NCBI RefSeq assembly: GCF_024391045.1
Contig: NZ_JANFCZ010000010.1
Location: 60,619-124,618 of the forward strand
From: Pseudarthrobacter sulfonivorans
GTDB lineage: Bacteria > Actinomycetota > Actinomycetes > Actinomycetales > Micrococcaceae
Length of the DNA: 64,000 nt
Reading direction: 5' to 3'
The number at the start of each line of letters is the position of its first letter. Positions within the stretch are counted from its first letter, which is position 1. Both the position numbers and the translations under genes were made by a program. Shown piece after piece: positions 1 through 10,534 of the stretch. A model generated the notes under the pieces. The model was not told the origin of the DNA, ran no database searches, and saw only the letters and a list, made by a program, of their open reading frames with translations.

Positions 1-3000
1 GTAGTCCTTCTCCGCCGCGACGGGAGCCTGGACCGGAGCCTGCGACGGCGCCTGACGGGCAGGCTCTGCCGCCTGCCGAACAGCCTGCCGGCTTTCGGCC
101 GGAGCGGTTTCAGCTTCCGGTGCCGGTTCGCCAAGCTTGGCGAACGCCTCCGCCAGGCGGTCGAGAGTCAGAGCAGGAGCCTGCGGCTGGTCCTCATGGT
201 GCTCCACGAACGGCAGCACCACCTGCTCGCCACCGAACGTCAGCACGGCGGCCGGGCGGCCGGTGCTGTCCGCCGCGGAAGGAGCGGAAGGATGGGCCGG
301 GGCAGCGGCCGGGGCCTCCGTGCCGGATGCCTTGCCGGCGGCAGCGTGGGCTACTTCCTCGTCGTGCAGGTGGGCGGCGTGGGCGGCCGCGGCAATGTTG
401 GCAAGGGCAGCCCTGGTGGCCTCGGCCTTGGCATGGCGCTCGGCGTCGCTCGGATCCGGGTGGACCGTGTGGACCTGCACCGGGGCTGCCGGCGCCACGT
501 CCAACGCCTGCCCGCCGCGGCCGCGGCGGCGCTTGCGGTCCGTCCGGCCACCCTGCTGGGCGTCCTGACGCGTCTCATTGCGCTGGTTGTCCGTGCGCTG
601 CGTGTCCGGGCGGTTGTCCGCACGCTGCACGTGGTGCTCGGCGGCGACGGTGTTGGCGCGGCGGTGTTCCACGGGGTCGTCGTGGGTGACAATTCCCCGT
701 CCGGCGCAGGTTTCGCACTGTTCGCCGAAGACCTCCAGGAGTCCGGTTCCCATGCGCTTGCGCGTCATCTGCACCAGTCCCAGCGATGTCACTTCAGCCA
801 CCTGGTGCTTGGTCCGGTCACGGCCCAAGCATTCCACCATGCGGCGCAGCACAAGGTCGCGGTTGGATTCAAGGACCATATCGATGAAGTCGATAACGAT
901 GATGCCGCCGATGTCGCGGAGCCGGAGCTGACGGACCACTTCTTCGGCCGCTTCGAGGTTGTTCTTGGTGACGGTCTCCTCGAGGTTTCCGCCGCTGCCG
1001 GTGAACTTGCCGGTGTTGACGTCCACCACGGTCATGGCTTCGGTGCGGTCAATGACCAGCGAACCGCCGGACGGCAGGAACACCTTGCGCTCGAGGGCCT
1101 TGTGGATCTGTTCATCGATCCGCCAGGCGGCGAAAATGTCCTGGTCCTTGGTCCACTTTTCCAGGCGGCCCACCAGGTCCGGGGCAACGTACGTGACGTA
1201 CGCCTCGATGGTGTCCCATGCCTCTTCACCGGAGACGATCAGCTTCGAGAAGTCCTCGTTGAAGACGTCGCGGACCACCTTGATGGTGAGGTCCGGTTCG
1301 CCGTAAAGCAGTTCCGGGGCCAGGATCTTGGTGGACGTGGACTGGCTTTCGATGCCCTCCCACTGCGCGCGCAGCCGGTTGATGTCGTGCGTGAGTTCCT
1401 CTTCGGAGGCACCTTCCGCGGCGGTCCGGACAATCACACCGGCGTGCTCGGGCAAACGGTCCTTGAGGATCCGCTTAAGGCGGTTGCGTTCGACGTCGGG
1501 CAGTTTGCGGGAAATGCCCGTCATCGAGCCGCCGGGGACGTAGACCAGGTAGCGGCCCGGGAGGGAGATCTGGCTGGTCAGCCGGGCACCCTTGTGTCCC
1601 ACGGGGTCCTTGGTCACCTGGACCAGGACGGTGTCGCCGGATTTCAGGGCATTTTCGATGCGGCGCTGCTTGCCTTCGAGGTTGACGGCTTCCCAGTTCA
1701 CCTCGCCGGCGTACAGCACGGCGTTGCGGCCGCGTCCAATGTCAACGAACGCCGCTTCCATGGAGGGCAGGACGTTCTGCACCTTGCCGAGGTAGACGTT
1801 GCCGATCAGGGAGTCCTGCTGGGTCTTGGAGACAAAGTGCTCTGCCAGGACGCCGTCCTCCAGGACGCCGATCTGGATTCTGTCGTCGCGCTGCCGGACG
1901 ATCATCTGGCGGTCCACTGATTCGCGGCGGGCCAGGAACTCGGCCTCGGTGATCACGGTCCTGCGGCGGCCCGTGTCGCGGGACTCACGGCGGCGCTGCT
2001 TCTTGGCTTCGAGCCTGGTGGAGCCCTTCACGCTGGTCACCCGGTTGTTGACGGGTGCTTCGCTCACCGCGCGCGGCGCGCGCACCCGGGTCACCGTGTT
2101 GGGCGGATCATCGCCCTCTCCACCGGTCAGTTCAAGATCCTGGTCACCGCGGCGGCGGCGACGACGACGACGGGACGTCACGCCCTCATCGGCCGGACCG
2201 GAGGTCTCTTCGTCGTCGTCTCCGGCACCGTCCTGGCCGTTTTCGGAACCCTCAGTGTCGGCGCCGGCCTCGGTGTCGCTGCCGCGGCTGCGACCGCGGC
2301 GGCCACGGCTGCGGCGACGACGGCGGCTGTTGGCGTCGTCCTCTTCGTCCTCTTCGGCGTCGTCCTCTTCAGTCTCTTCCGCGGCGGCGGGAGCGGGGCG
2401 GACAACGGCTGTCAGGTCCGGGGCCTGGAAGAGTACGGACGTTGCTGAGCCCGGCTCCAGGAAGAGTGACCCGAACGGGCTTGCGGCTGCCGTGGCGTCC
2501 TGCTCGTCGGCCCGCGCGGCGGCGTCAGCCTGCGCCGGGGTTGTCGCCGCGGCGCTGGCGGTGGCCACGGCTGCGGCGGTGACTGTTGCCTCGGGGGCTG
2601 TCGGCTCGGGAGCTACCGTCTTCGGGGCTTCATCACCGGCTACGGCGTTGTCGGGCGCAGCAGTGTCTGGCGCAGTAGTCTCAGCCGCTTCCGTGCCAGT
2701 CGCTGCAGTCCCAGCCGCTGCAGCGTCAGGGGCCGCTATTTCAGTGGCTGCACTTTCGGGGGCGGAGGCCTTGCGGGTGGCCACACGGCGGCGGCGGACC
2801 GGCTTGGCGTCCGGGGCTGCGTCGGCAAGCGGGGACCCGGCGGCGGGTTCCGGCGCGGTGACGGCCGCTGCGTCGGCCGCTGGGGTGGCGGGCGATTCGG
2901 CGGCTGACGCCCCGGTGGCGGGGGTACCGACTGCTGGCGCTTCAGTGGCTTCGGCGGCGAAGGCGGGCAACGGTTCCGCGGCTTCCGGCTTCTTCCGGGC

Positions 3001-3267
3001 GCGGGTCCGCCGGACGGGCGCTTTGACTTCCGGCGCGGCTTCCACCGCATCAACTGCTCCAAGGACCGCGGCGGTCCCGGCGTCGGGCTGGGCCGCGGCT
3101 TCTGCTGGGGACCCTTCACCAGTGGACGGGACGCTGTCTGCCTTCGGCGCCGCTTTCCGGCGGGTCCGGGTGGCCTTCCGTGGCGCCTCGGTGATCTCCG
3201 CTGCAGCCGTTTCAGCATTAGCTGCAGCTGCTTCAGCATTAACGGCTGGTACGTGTTCGTTGTCCAT
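1..3267 (-). CDS. rne: Ribonuclease E/G family protein (3' end outside the window)
   Basis: Endoribonuclease of the RNase E/G family, which cuts single-stranded RNA in rRNA maturation and mRNA decay. The frame is open from the ATG at 3267 to the left window edge (1089 codons), so the C-terminus is missing. Residues 1 to about 430 are Ala/Pro/Glu-rich with Arg runs and look disordered. An S1 RNA-binding domain follows at about 470-560. The catalytic domain has DVNTGKF near residue 747 and IGGIIVIDFIDM near 787, which carry the two metal-binding Asp residues of the family. A Zn-link CETCAGRG lies near 851. After that the tail is again disordered, with a basic RKRRRGRGG patch. An AGGAG lies 11 bases before the ATG, with a small hairpin (3290-3305) just upstream. 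The very long N-terminal extension before S1 is typical of actinobacterial members. Family assignment is secure; RNase E versus G naming is by convention. Confidence 0.93.
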   Translation of the reverse strand, partial: MDNEHVPAVNAEAAAANAETAAAEITEAPRKATRTRRKAAPKADSVPSTGEGSPAEAAAQPDAGTAAVLGAVDAVEAAPEVKAPVRRTRARKKPEAAEPLPAFAAEATEAPAVGTPATGASAAESPATPAADAAAVTAPEPAAGSPLADAAPDAKPVRRRRVATRKASAPESAATEIAAPDAAAAGTAATGTEAAETTAPDTAAPDNAVAGDEAPKTVAPEPTAPEATVTAAAVATASAAATTPAQADAAARADEQDATAAASPFGSLFLEPGSATSVLFQAPDLTAVVRPAPAAAEETEEDDAEEDEEDDANSRRRRRSRGRRGRSRGSDTEAGADTEGSENGQDGAGDDDEETSGPADEGVTSRRRRRRRRGDQDLELTGGEGDDPPNTVTRVRAPRAVSEAPVNNRVTSVKGSTRLEAKKQRRRESRDTGRRRTVITEAEFLARRESVDRQMIVRQRDDRIQIGVLEDGVLAEHFVSKTQQDSLIGNVYLGKVQNVLPSMEAAFVDIGRGRNAVLYAGEVNWEAVNLEGKQRRIENALKSGDTVLVQVTKDPVGHKGARLTSQISLPGRYLVYVPGGSMTGISRKLPDVERNRLKRILKDRLPEHAGVIVRTAAEGASEEELTHDINRLRAQWEGIESQSTSTKILAPELLYGEPDLTIKVVRDVFNEDFSKLIVSGEEAWDTIEAYVTYVAPDLVGRLEKWTKDQDIFAAWRIDEQIHKALERKVFLPSGGSLVIDRTEAMTVVDVNTGKFTGSGGNLEETVTKNNLEAAEEVVRQLRLRDIGGIIVIDFIDMVLESNRDLVLRRMVECLGRDRTKHQVAEVTSLGLVQMTRKRMGTGLLEVFGEQCETCAGRGIVTHDDPVEHRRANTVAAEHHVQRADNRPDTQRTDNQRNETRQDAQQGGRTDRKRRRGRGGQALDVAPAAPVQVHTVHPDPSDAERHAKAEATRAALANIAAAAHAAHLHDEEVAHAAAGKASGTEAPAAAPAHPSAPSAADSTGRPAAVLTFGGEQVVLPFVEHHEDQPQAPALTLDRLAEAFAKLGEPAPEAETAPAESRQAVRQAAEPARQAPSQAPVQAPVAAEKDY

Positions 3268-3732
3268 ATGTAGCTACACTCCTGCCCCTGATGTGCCGCC
3301 ACATCCGGCACCCGTTGGGGCAATTTTTGTCAAACCCGCAGGCGTTGACAGAAGTCAAGTGGATACTCCCAGGTTCGCACCGGCATTGGGGTGCGGCAGC
3401 CCGTAGGAGCCGTTGGCTGTGTCCTGAAACCCGTTGTTCTAAACGCCACAACCAGGTGCCGACCAATGGAATTGCGGGAGGCCGGATCAGAGAATCCAAA
3501 GCCCGCCCTGCTCATCATTGGCGGTCTTGAAACAAGCCACCGGACCGGAGTCCGAATGTGGGTCGGCCTCCAGCCATGTTCATTCTCTCACACCCCGGCT
3601 TCGGGACTGCGGAAGCAGGGTCAACGAATCCGCGCCCAAAGACTGCGCGTTGCGGCTCCGGCCGCAGAGATTGTTCAGGCGCCGGCGTTACAATCGGCCT
3701 AGGAGCACCCGAAACGAAGGACGCCAGACACC
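3268..3732. other. Intergenic region between divergent rne and VKOR genes
   Basis: 465 bases without a convincing gene; open frames here are short and lack recognisable content. It should hold the promoters of both neighbours. On the plus strand TACAAT at 3689-3694 is a plausible -10 for the VKOR gene (no good -35 seen), and GAAGG at 3716-3720 is its ribosome binding site. On the minus side a short hairpin (GATGTG, four-base loop, CACATC, 3290-3305) sits just upstream of the rne ribosome binding site. Confidence 0.5.
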
Positions 3733-4437
3733 ATGCCCAGCATTTCCCCGCACGGCACCGAGACACCATCCGCCGCCCCCAAGGCGGGCGGTCCAGCAGT
3801 TGAAACGCCGGCCGCCGCGGTTACCGGGACCAAGACGTCCGCACTGCCGCGCATGGCCCGGAACCGGCCCTTTGGTTGGCTGCTGGTCATTACCGGTGTT
3901 GTTGGCTGGCTGGCCTCAGGAACGCTGGTCCTGGAAAAGCTCGAGGTCCTCAAGGATCCCAACCACGTCACCGTGTGTGATGTGAACCCGTGGATTTCCT
4001 GCGGCGAAGTGATGAAGACCTGGCAGAGTTCGCTCTTCGGCTTCCCCAACATGTTTATCGGCATCGTGGCATTCGCCATCATCATCACGGTGGGTATGGC
4101 GCTGCTGTCCGGCGCCACATTTGCCCGCTGGTACTGGATGGGACTGCAGGCCGGCGTCACCCTCGGTTTCATTTTCGTGGTCTGGCTGTGGTCCCAGGCC
4201 CTGTACTCCATCCACGTCCTGTGCCCGTTCTGCATGATCGTCTGGGCTGCCATGATTCCGCTCTTTGTCTGGACCACCATCAGGAACATCAGCCACGGCG
4301 TGATTCCCCTGCCTGCCGGCGCTGCAAAGGTCGTGGGCGACTCGGGCTGGATCATCACCGCACTGCTCTATGTCGCGGTCATCGCCACCATCTTCTTCGC
4401 CTTCATCCAGGTGTTCGCCGGCACGTCCGGCTTCTAG
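3733..4437 (+). CDS. Vitamin K epoxide reductase (VKOR) family membrane protein
   Basis: Membrane thiol oxidoreductase that re-oxidises DsbA-like proteins using quinone. 234 residues. An Ala/Pro-rich cytoplasmic tail (1-40) is followed by about five membrane segments (near 48-68, 106-126, 134-155, 162-182 and 205-228). All four functional cysteines of bacterial VKOR are present: C82 and C90 in the first extracytoplasmic loop (VCDVNPWISCG) and the C164-P-F-C167 pair near the fourth helix. No thioredoxin domain is fused, so it must work with a separate partner; none is adjacent. The ATG has AAGGA 10-12 bases upstream. It converges on ndk across a strong terminator. Confidence 0.93.
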   Translation: MPSISPHGTETPSAAPKAGGPAVETPAAAVTGTKTSALPRMARNRPFGWLLVITGVVGWLASGTLVLEKLEVLKDPNHVTVCDVNPWISCGEVMKTWQSSLFGFPNMFIGIVAFAIIITVGMALLSGATFARWYWMGLQAGVTLGFIFVVWLWSQALYSIHVLCPFCMIVWAAMIPLFVWTTIRNISHGVIPLPAGAAKVVGDSGWIITALLYVAVIATIFFAFIQVFAGTSGF

Positions 4438-4465
4438 GAAGGCGCTCCCCCGAACCCTCCCCGCC

Positions 4466-4520
4466 GAGATGACAGATAAGGCCAATGTTCACGAAGAACA
4501 TTGGCCTTATCTGTGATCTC
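4466..4520. terminator. Bidirectional terminator between VKOR gene and ndk
   Basis: Inverted repeat of 24 bp with one mismatch: arms 4466-4489 and 4497-4520, seven-base loop. It lies between two convergent genes and can end transcription from both sides. There is no long T run on either strand. Confidence 0.85.
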
Positions 4521-4527
4521 GCCAGGC

Positions 4528-4944
4528 TTACTGGAACCAGATCTTGATCTCGCGCTCGGCCGAGTCAACGGAATCAGATCCGTGGACCAGGTTCTGCTGG
4601 ACCTTCAGGCCCCAGTCGCGGCCGAAGTCGCCACGGATGGTGCCCGGGGCGGCCGTGGTGGGGTCGGTGGTACCGGCCAGGGACCGGAAGCCTTCAATGA
4701 CGCGGTGGCCTTCGAAGATCGCCGCAACAACCGGGCCGCTCAGCATGAATTCCACAAGCGGCTCGTAAAAAGGCTTGCCTACGTGCTCTTCGTAGTGCTG
4801 CTCCAGGAGTTCACGGCTGGCGTCAACTTTCTTCAGCTCCGCGAGGGTGTACCCCTTGGCTTCAATGCGGCCCAGGATGGCGCCGCTGAGGTTGCGGGCC
4901 ACGCCGTCGGGCTTGATCAGGACGAGGGTGCGCTCAGTGCTCAC
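4528..4944 (-). CDS. ndk: Nucleoside diphosphate kinase
   Basis: Transfers the gamma phosphate of ATP to nucleoside diphosphates through a phosphohistidine. 138 residues, the normal family length. KPDGVARNL lies at the N-terminus, and the catalytic His is H121 in NLVHGSDS. The start chosen is GTG at 4944 ([14 protein letters not shown]) with GGAG about 8 bases upstream; a longer frame exists but the extension is not family-like. Last gene of the probable ileS-folC-DUF4233-ndk operon. Confidence 0.96.
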   Translation of the reverse strand: MSTERTLVLIKPDGVARNLSGAILGRIEAKGYTLAELKKVDASRELLEQHYEEHVGKPFYEPLVEFMLSGPVVAAIFEGHRVIEGFRSLAGTTDPTTAAPGTIRGDFGRDWGLKVQQNLVHGSDSVDSAEREIKIWFQ

Positions 4945-4982
4945 AGTTGCTCCAATGCGTTGGTGGGGGTTTCGGGACAAGT

Positions 4983-5429
4983 CTACGAGGCCGGCGGGGT
5001 GTCGCCGTGCGCGGCGTTCCATTCGGCCTGTTCACGTTCACGCTGTGCGGACTCGGTGTCGATCCTGATGCCGGTACGGATTCCGTACCACCAGGCCAGG
5101 CCGAACAGGGCCCCCACCAGGTACATCATGGGCTCAAAGATGCCGGTGAAGATCAGCACAACCTGCAGGATCCAGCCCAGGGCCACACCCCACGGTTTGG
5201 ACAGCACTGCACACGCGAAGACCATGACCAGGCTGAGCGCGATGCCGATCCCGAGGATGAGTGCCGGCGGGAATTCCCCGCGCCGGAGCCCGAAGACGGC
5301 CAGGGTGGCGAAAAAGACCACAAACGCTTCGAGCAGCAGGACGGTTGAGGCAAACATCACCTTGGTGGAACGGCGCTTCTTGGGCATCCCCGGACGCCAT
5401 TCACGCTGCGCCTTGGTCAGCTTTGCCAC
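4983..5429 (-). CDS. DUF4233 small membrane protein
   Basis: 148 residues with a basic N-terminus ([20 protein letters not shown]) and about four hydrophobic segments, ending in a charged tail. It matches the actinobacterial DUF4233 family, which has no known function and is usually found, as here, between folC and ndk. The start is GTG at 5429, one base after the folC stop, indicating translational coupling. No catalytic motif is visible. Confidence 0.85.
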   Translation of the reverse strand: MAKLTKAQREWRPGMPKKRRSTKVMFASTVLLLEAFVVFFATLAVFGLRRGEFPPALILGIGIALSLVMVFACAVLSKPWGVALGWILQVVLIFTGIFEPMMYLVGALFGLAWWYGIRTGIRIDTESAQREREQAEWNAAHGDTPPAS

Positions 5430-5430
5430 G

Positions 5431-6801
5431 CTAGGCCTCCGTCTTTCCGAGCAGGATCCGTGCTTCCGCCACCAGGGTGATGGAACCGGTCACCAGCACG
5501 CCGCCGGACAGGTCATCGTTGGCTTCGGCGCGTTCCACGGCCCACTCCAGCGCGTCGTCGAGCTTCTCCGCGATGTGGATGTTGTCTTCGCCGAAGCCCA
5601 GTTCCACAGCAAGTTCCGCGAGTTCAGCTGCCGGAACGGCGCGCGGTGAGTTGGACTGCGTGAAACAGTATTCCTCGGCCAGGTCGCCCAGGGACTCCTT
5701 GAGCTGGCGCAGGATCTCTTCGGCGTCTTTCTCCTTGAGGACGCCCACCACCGGGACGAGCCGGGTGAAGGTGAAGGCCTCCTTGATGGCCTCGGCGGAG
5801 ACTCTGATGCCGTCCGGGTTGTGGGCGGCGTCCACGATGATGGTGGGCGCGGTCCGGACAACCTCCAGCCGGCCCGGTGAGGTGACGGACGCGAGGGCTT
5901 CCTGCAGCACTTCGGCGTCCAGTTCCTTTTCACCGCCAAAGAATGCCTCGAGTGCGGCCACCGCCACGGCCGCGTTCTGGGCCTGGTGGGCGCCGTGCAG
6001 CGGGAGCAGCAGATCGGGGTACCGGCCCGCGATGCCTTGGATGCTCACCATTTGGCCGCCCACTGCCACGGTCCGGGCCTCGACGCCGAATTCCACGCCT
6101 TCGAACCGGAACGGCACCCCCACATCCTGGGCCTTCTCCAGCAGGACCTGGGCAGCATCGACGGGCTGGGCCGCGCTGATGAGGTAGCCGCCGGGCTTGA
6201 TGATGCCCGCCTTCTCGTGGGCGATGTCCTCGGTGGTGTCGCCCAGCAGGTCCGTGTGGTCCAGCGAGATCGGCGTGATCACCGAGACCTGCCCGTCGCC
6301 CACGTTGGTGGCGTCTGTGATGCCGCCCAGGCCCACTTCGATGACGGCCACGTTGACGGGCTGGTCGGCGAAGATGGCGAAGCCCAGGATGGTCAGGCAT
6401 TCAAAGTAGGTGAGCCGGGGCTCCCCTGCGGCCTCCAGTTCGGAATCCACGATCTGCAGGTACGGGCGGATCTCGTCCCAGATCCGGACGAATGTTTCGT
6501 CTGAAACGGGATGGCCGTCGATGCTGATCCGTTCGGTGACCTTGGACAGGTGGGGGCTGGTGTAGCGCCCGGTGCTCAGGCCGTAGGCGCGCAACCCTGC
6601 CTCGATCATCCGGGCTGTGGAGGTCTTGCCGTTGGTACCGGTGACGTGGATGATCGGGAACGCCTTGTTCGGCTCCCCCAGCACGTCCATGGCCCGGAAC
6701 AGCGGCGCCAGGCGCGGCTCCATCTTGTTCTCGGGTGCGCGCCCCAGGAGCTCCGCATACACACTTTCTACGGAGAATTCGTCAGTCGGTTCAAAAGACA
6801 T
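5431..6801 (-). CDS. folC: Bifunctional folylpolyglutamate synthase / dihydrofolate synthase
   Basis: Mur-ligase-family enzyme that adds glutamate to dihydropteroate and to folates. 456 residues. The ATP-binding loop is HVTGTNGKTSTARMIEAGL near residue 50. The central domain includes EVGLGGITDATN, and the ligand-binding DAAHNPDG motif lies near 325. The start lies three bases after the ileS stop and the stop lies one base before the DUF4233 start, so the gene is embedded in the ileS operon. Confidence 0.95.
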   Translation of the reverse strand: MSFEPTDEFSVESVYAELLGRAPENKMEPRLAPLFRAMDVLGEPNKAFPIIHVTGTNGKTSTARMIEAGLRAYGLSTGRYTSPHLSKVTERISIDGHPVSDETFVRIWDEIRPYLQIVDSELEAAGEPRLTYFECLTILGFAIFADQPVNVAVIEVGLGGITDATNVGDGQVSVITPISLDHTDLLGDTTEDIAHEKAGIIKPGGYLISAAQPVDAAQVLLEKAQDVGVPFRFEGVEFGVEARTVAVGGQMVSIQGIAGRYPDLLLPLHGAHQAQNAAVAVAALEAFFGGEKELDAEVLQEALASVTSPGRLEVVRTAPTIIVDAAHNPDGIRVSAEAIKEAFTFTRLVPVVGVLKEKDAEEILRQLKESLGDLAEEYCFTQSNSPRAVPAAELAELAVELGFGEDNIHIAEKLDDALEWAVERAEANDDLSGGVLVTGSITLVAEARILLGKTEA

Positions 6802-6804
6802 GGA

Positions 6805-9800
6805 TCAGGCCTCTGCTTTTTCGACGGAAATGCCGGGATCGCCCGCAGCGGAGACGGTAGCCAACTCGAGGGTCAGGGTTTCGGCCTTGACCAGCTCCGC
6901 GTTGGCGAGCAATGCATCAAGCACATCCTGCGTTGCGGTCACGGTGGTCCGGATCCGATCGCTGACGTTCAGCCCTGCGTCCTTGCGTGCCTGCTGGATG
7001 GCGCGGACCATGTCGCGCGCAGTTCCTTCGGCCTCCAGCTCAGGAGTGACCTCGGTGTTGAGCACCACAAAACCACCGCCGGGCAGTACTGCCACAGCAG
7101 AGGATGCCGCACCGGAACCGCCGTCGGCCCCGGCCACCACCGTTTCCAGCGTGTACTCCTGCGGCTCGAGCTCCAGGCCGCCGGCGGTGACCGTGCCGTC
7201 CTCGGACACGGACCAGTCACCCGACTTGGAGCCCTTGATGGCCTGCTGCACGTTCTTGCCGAGCCGCGGACCGGCAGCCCGGGCGTTCACCACGAGCTTC
7301 TGCTCGATGCCGAACTCCTCCGGGGAGGCGCTCTCTGCGTCGAGCAGGCGGACGGAACGGATGTTCAGTTCGTCCGCGACGACGGCGGCGAACCCTGCCA
7401 GCGCGTCCGCGCCAGGTGCCACCACGGTGAGCTCCTGCAGCGGCAGGCGGACACGGAGGTTCGCTGCCTTACGCAGCGAGGACCCGGTGGAGCAGATCTG
7501 CTGAACGCGGTCCATCGCTTCCACCAGGGCCGCGTTGGACGGGAAGAGCCCGGCGTCCGGCCAGTCGGCCAGGTGCACGGAGCGGCCGCCGGTGAGGCCG
7601 CGCCAGATCTCCTCCGAGACCAGCGGCAGCAGTGAGGCGGCGGCGCGGCAGACAGTCTCCAGCGCGGTGTAGAGCGCATCGAACGCGTCAGCGCTTTCGT
7701 CGAAGAAGCGCTGGCGGCTGCGGCGGACGTACCAGTTGGTGAGCATGTCCAGGTAGCTGCGCAGTTCGTCGCAGGCGCCGGAGATGTCATAGCTGTCCAA
7801 CTGGGCGGTCATGTTGCGGACCAGGTCGCCGGTGTTGGCCAGCAGGTACTGGTCCAGGGTGTCGGCGTAGCCGTCGTAGCGCAGCTTGGCGTCGTAGCCA
7901 GCCCCACCGTTGGCGGCGTTCGTGTACAGCGTGAAGAAGCTGTACACGTTCCACAGCGGCAGGATGACCTGGCGGACGCCGTCGCGGATTCCCTGTTCGG
8001 TGACCACCAGGTTGCCGCCGCGCAGGATGGGGCTGGACATGAGGAACCAGCGCATGGCGTCGGAGCCGTCGCGGTCCAGGACCTCGGAGACGTCCGGGTA
8101 GTTCCGCAGGCTCTTGGACATCTTCTGCCCGTCCGAACCCAGCACAATGCCGTGGCTGATGACGTTCCGGAAGGCCGGCCGGTCGAACAGCGCCGTGGAG
8201 AGGATGTGCAGCATGTAGAACCAGCCGCGGGTCTGGCCGATGTACTCCACGATGAAGTCCGCGGGGTTGTGGGTATCGAACCAGGCTTCGTTCTGGAACG
8301 GGTAGTGGACCTGCCCGTACGGCATGGAGCCGGAGTCGAACCAGACGTCCAGGACGTCCTCGACGCGACGCATGACGGACTGGCCCTCTTCGGGCGTGCG
8401 GGGATCGTCCGGGTTGGGGCGAGTCAGTTCGTCGATGAAGGGGCGATGCAGGTCAACCTGGCCGTCGTTGTTTAGCGGCAGCCGGCCGAAGTCGGCTTCC
8501 AGCTCCGCGAGTGAACCATAGACGTCCGTGCGCGGGTACTCGGGATCGCTGGACTGCCACACCGGGATGGGGCTGCCCCAGTAGCGGTTGCGGCTGATGG
8601 ACCAGTCGCGGGCATTGGCAAGCCACTTGCCGAACTGGCCGTCCTTGACGTTGCCGGGGATCCAGTTGATCTCCTGGTTCAGTTCGGACATCCGGTCCTT
8701 GAACTTGGTGACTTCCACGTACCAGGAGGACACGGCCCGGTAGATCAGCGGGTTGCGGCAGCGCCAGCAGTGCGGGTAGCTGTGCTCGTAGCTGGCCTGG
8801 CGGACCAGCCGGCCCTGCGCGCGGAGCACCTGGGTGATGGGCTTGTTGGCGTCGAAGACCTGCAGGCCCACGATGTCGTGCAGGTCGCCGTGGCTGAACA
8901 GCGGCAGGAACTTGGCGCCCTCGTCCACGGACAGCACCACCGGGATGCCGGCCTCTTCACAGACCTTCTGGTCGTCTTCGCCGTAGGCGGGGGCCTGGTG
9001 GACGATGCCGGTGCCGTCCGTGGTGGTCACATAGTCGGCCACCAGGAAGCGCCAGGCGTTCTGCGTCCCGTATTTTTCGGTGTCGGCGAAGTCATGCCAC
9101 AGCGGCTGGTACTGGAGGCCTTCGAGCTCGGCGCCGGTGTGGGTGGACGTGACGGCGGCTTCGGCGGAGTCGAAGTCGTCATAGCCAAGGTCCTTGGCGT
9201 ACGCGGCCAGCAGGTCGGCAGCCAGCAGGAAGCTGCCGGTGACGGGAGCATCCGGCGAGGCGGCCTTGATTCCATTCGGGCCGGCAGGGAGCACCGCGTA
9301 CGTGATCGAAGGTCCGACGGCGAGCGCCAGGTTGGTGGGCAGCGTCCAGGGGGTGGTGGTCCAGGCGAGCGCCTGCACCCCGGCGAGCTGCTTTGAGAGT
9401 TCGGACTCCCCTGCCGTGATGGGGAACGTGACCGTGACGGTCTGGTCCTGCCGGTTCTTGTAGACGTCATCGTCCATGCGCAGTTCGTGGTTGGACAGCG
9501 GTGTCTCGTCCTTCCAGCAGTACGGCAGGACGCGGTAGCCGTTGTAGGTCAGGCCCTTTTCATGCAGCTGCTTGAAGGCCCAGAGGACCGATTCCATGTA
9601 ATCGACGTTGAGCGTTTTGTAGTCGTTGTCGAAGTCCACCCAGCGGGCCTGGCGGGTGACGTAGCTCTTCCATTCGTCCGCGTACTTCATGACGGATGCC
9701 CGGCAGGCGTCATTGAACTTGTCGATGCCCATGGCTTCGATCTGGGTTTTGTCCGTCATGCCCAGCTGCTTCATGGCTTCCAGCTCGGCGGGAAGCCCGT

Positions 9801-10140
9801 GGGTATCCCAGCCGAACCGGCGCTCCACCCGGCGGCCGCGCTGGGTCTGGTAGCGGCCCACCAGGTCCTTGGCGTAGCCGGTCAGCAGGTGGCCGTAGTG
9901 GGGCAGACCGTTGGCGAAGGGCGGCCCGTCGTAGAAGACGAACTCGTTGCTGCCGGGCTGTCCGCCGGGCGCGTCGGCGCTGCGCTGGTCAATGCTTGCC
10001 TGGAAGGTGCCGTCCTGCTCCCAGTACTTCAGGATGCGCTCTTCGATCTCCGGGAATTTCACGGAGGCGGAGACGCCGGCGGCCGCGCCGCCCGAAGCAG
10101 TAGCCGAAGGGGAAGATGATGCTTTGGGGTAATACGTCAT
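6805..10140 (-). CDS. ileS: Isoleucine-tRNA ligase (long, eukaryote-like type)
   Basis: Class I aminoacyl-tRNA synthetase that charges tRNA-Ile. 1111 residues from the ATG at 10140. The HIGH-type motif is PHYGH in [14 protein letters not shown]. The editing (CP1) domain follows, and KMSKS occurs in [12 protein letters not shown]. The length and motif variants fit the type 2 IleRS common in actinobacteria, a type known from other bacteria to be poorly inhibited by mupirocin; that property is inferred, not seen. A second ATG lies nine bases upstream (10149), but AGGA stands 8 bases before 10140 and would overlap the other start, so 10140 is preferred. First gene of the ileS-folC-DUF4233-ndk operon and preceded by a T-box. 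Confidence 0.96.
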   Translation of the reverse strand: MTYYPKASSSPSATASGGAAAGVSASVKFPEIEERILKYWEQDGTFQASIDQRSADAPGGQPGSNEFVFYDGPPFANGLPHYGHLLTGYAKDLVGRYQTQRGRRVERRFGWDTHGLPAELEAMKQLGMTDKTQIEAMGIDKFNDACRASVMKYADEWKSYVTRQARWVDFDNDYKTLNVDYMESVLWAFKQLHEKGLTYNGYRVLPYCWKDETPLSNHELRMDDDVYKNRQDQTVTVTFPITAGESELSKQLAGVQALAWTTTPWTLPTNLALAVGPSITYAVLPAGPNGIKAASPDAPVTGSFLLAADLLAAYAKDLGYDDFDSAEAAVTSTHTGAELEGLQYQPLWHDFADTEKYGTQNAWRFLVADYVTTTDGTGIVHQAPAYGEDDQKVCEEAGIPVVLSVDEGAKFLPLFSHGDLHDIVGLQVFDANKPITQVLRAQGRLVRQASYEHSYPHCWRCRNPLIYRAVSSWYVEVTKFKDRMSELNQEINWIPGNVKDGQFGKWLANARDWSISRNRYWGSPIPVWQSSDPEYPRTDVYGSLAELEADFGRLPLNNDGQVDLHRPFIDELTRPNPDDPRTPEEGQSVMRRVEDVLDVWFDSGSMPYGQVHYPFQNEAWFDTHNPADFIVEYIGQTRGWFYMLHILSTALFDRPAFRNVISHGIVLGSDGQKMSKSLRNYPDVSEVLDRDGSDAMRWFLMSSPILRGGNLVVTEQGIRDGVRQVILPLWNVYSFFTLYTNAANGGAGYDAKLRYDGYADTLDQYLLANTGDLVRNMTAQLDSYDISGACDELRSYLDMLTNWYVRRSRQRFFDESADAFDALYTALETVCRAAASLLPLVSEEIWRGLTGGRSVHLADWPDAGLFPSNAALVEAMDRVQQICSTGSSLRKAANLRVRLPLQELTVVAPGADALAGFAAVVADELNIRSVRLLDAESASPEEFGIEQKLVVNARAAGPRLGKNVQQAIKGSKSGDWSVSEDGTVTAGGLELEPQEYTLETVVAGADGGSGAASSAVAVLPGGGFVVLNTEVTPELEAEGTARDMVRAIQQARKDAGLNVSDRIRTTVTATQDVLDALLANAELVKAETLTLELATVSAAGDPGISVEKAEA

Positions 10141-10149
10141 TCTCGACAT

Positions 10150-10430
10150 CCTGGGTTGAACTGGTGAACCGTCCAGCCGCTGCCGGCCGGTTCTTGTCAG
10201 GATGCGAGGACGGGTCCTGCGCGGTCCTTGGACTGCACGCTCACCGCGGTACCACCTCACTTACCGGCACTGCATCAGCCCCTGCCAGGAGCTGTTGAGG
10301 TGCCGGCCGCTCATTACTGCTGTGACGGGCTTACCCGTCCGGTTCTAGTGACACCGGCTGCCAGCAGGCTGGCGTTCGGTGCGTTCTTCCGGAAGCTCAC
10401 CGGTGATAGCCGGGTCATAGCCACCATTGA
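10150..10430 (-). promoter_or_regulatory. T-box riboswitch of ileS (tRNA-Ile sensing)
   Basis: On the minus strand the conserved T-box sequence GGTGGTACCGCGGT lies at 10256-10243. Upstream is a very short stem I: CCGG, six-base loop CTATCA, CCGG (10413-10400), whose loop carries the isoleucine codon ATC at 10407-10405 as specifier. A hairpin ACGGGTAAGCCCGT lies between. No hairpin with a U run follows before the ileS start, which agrees with the translation-controlling ileS T-boxes described in actinobacteria. Exact ends are approximate. Confidence 0.9.
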
Positions 10431-10534
10431 GTCTACTATCGCCCGGCCGTCCACCGCCATTCCCCGGCGCGGGCCGGGATTAGGGGGTGGTTAGGGAGCC
10501 CGACCCGTAGGCGGTAGCCCTCCAGCCTCCAATA

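Noticed and set aside
196..1920. 574-codon plus-strand open frame
   Set aside because: Antisense shadow of the RNase E/G gene; its translation lacks any domain, while the minus frame has S1, catalytic and Zn-link motifs.
1799..3406. 535-codon plus-strand frame rich in Ser, Ala and Arg
   Set aside because: Runs opposite the low-complexity part of rne; composition reflects the complementary strand only.
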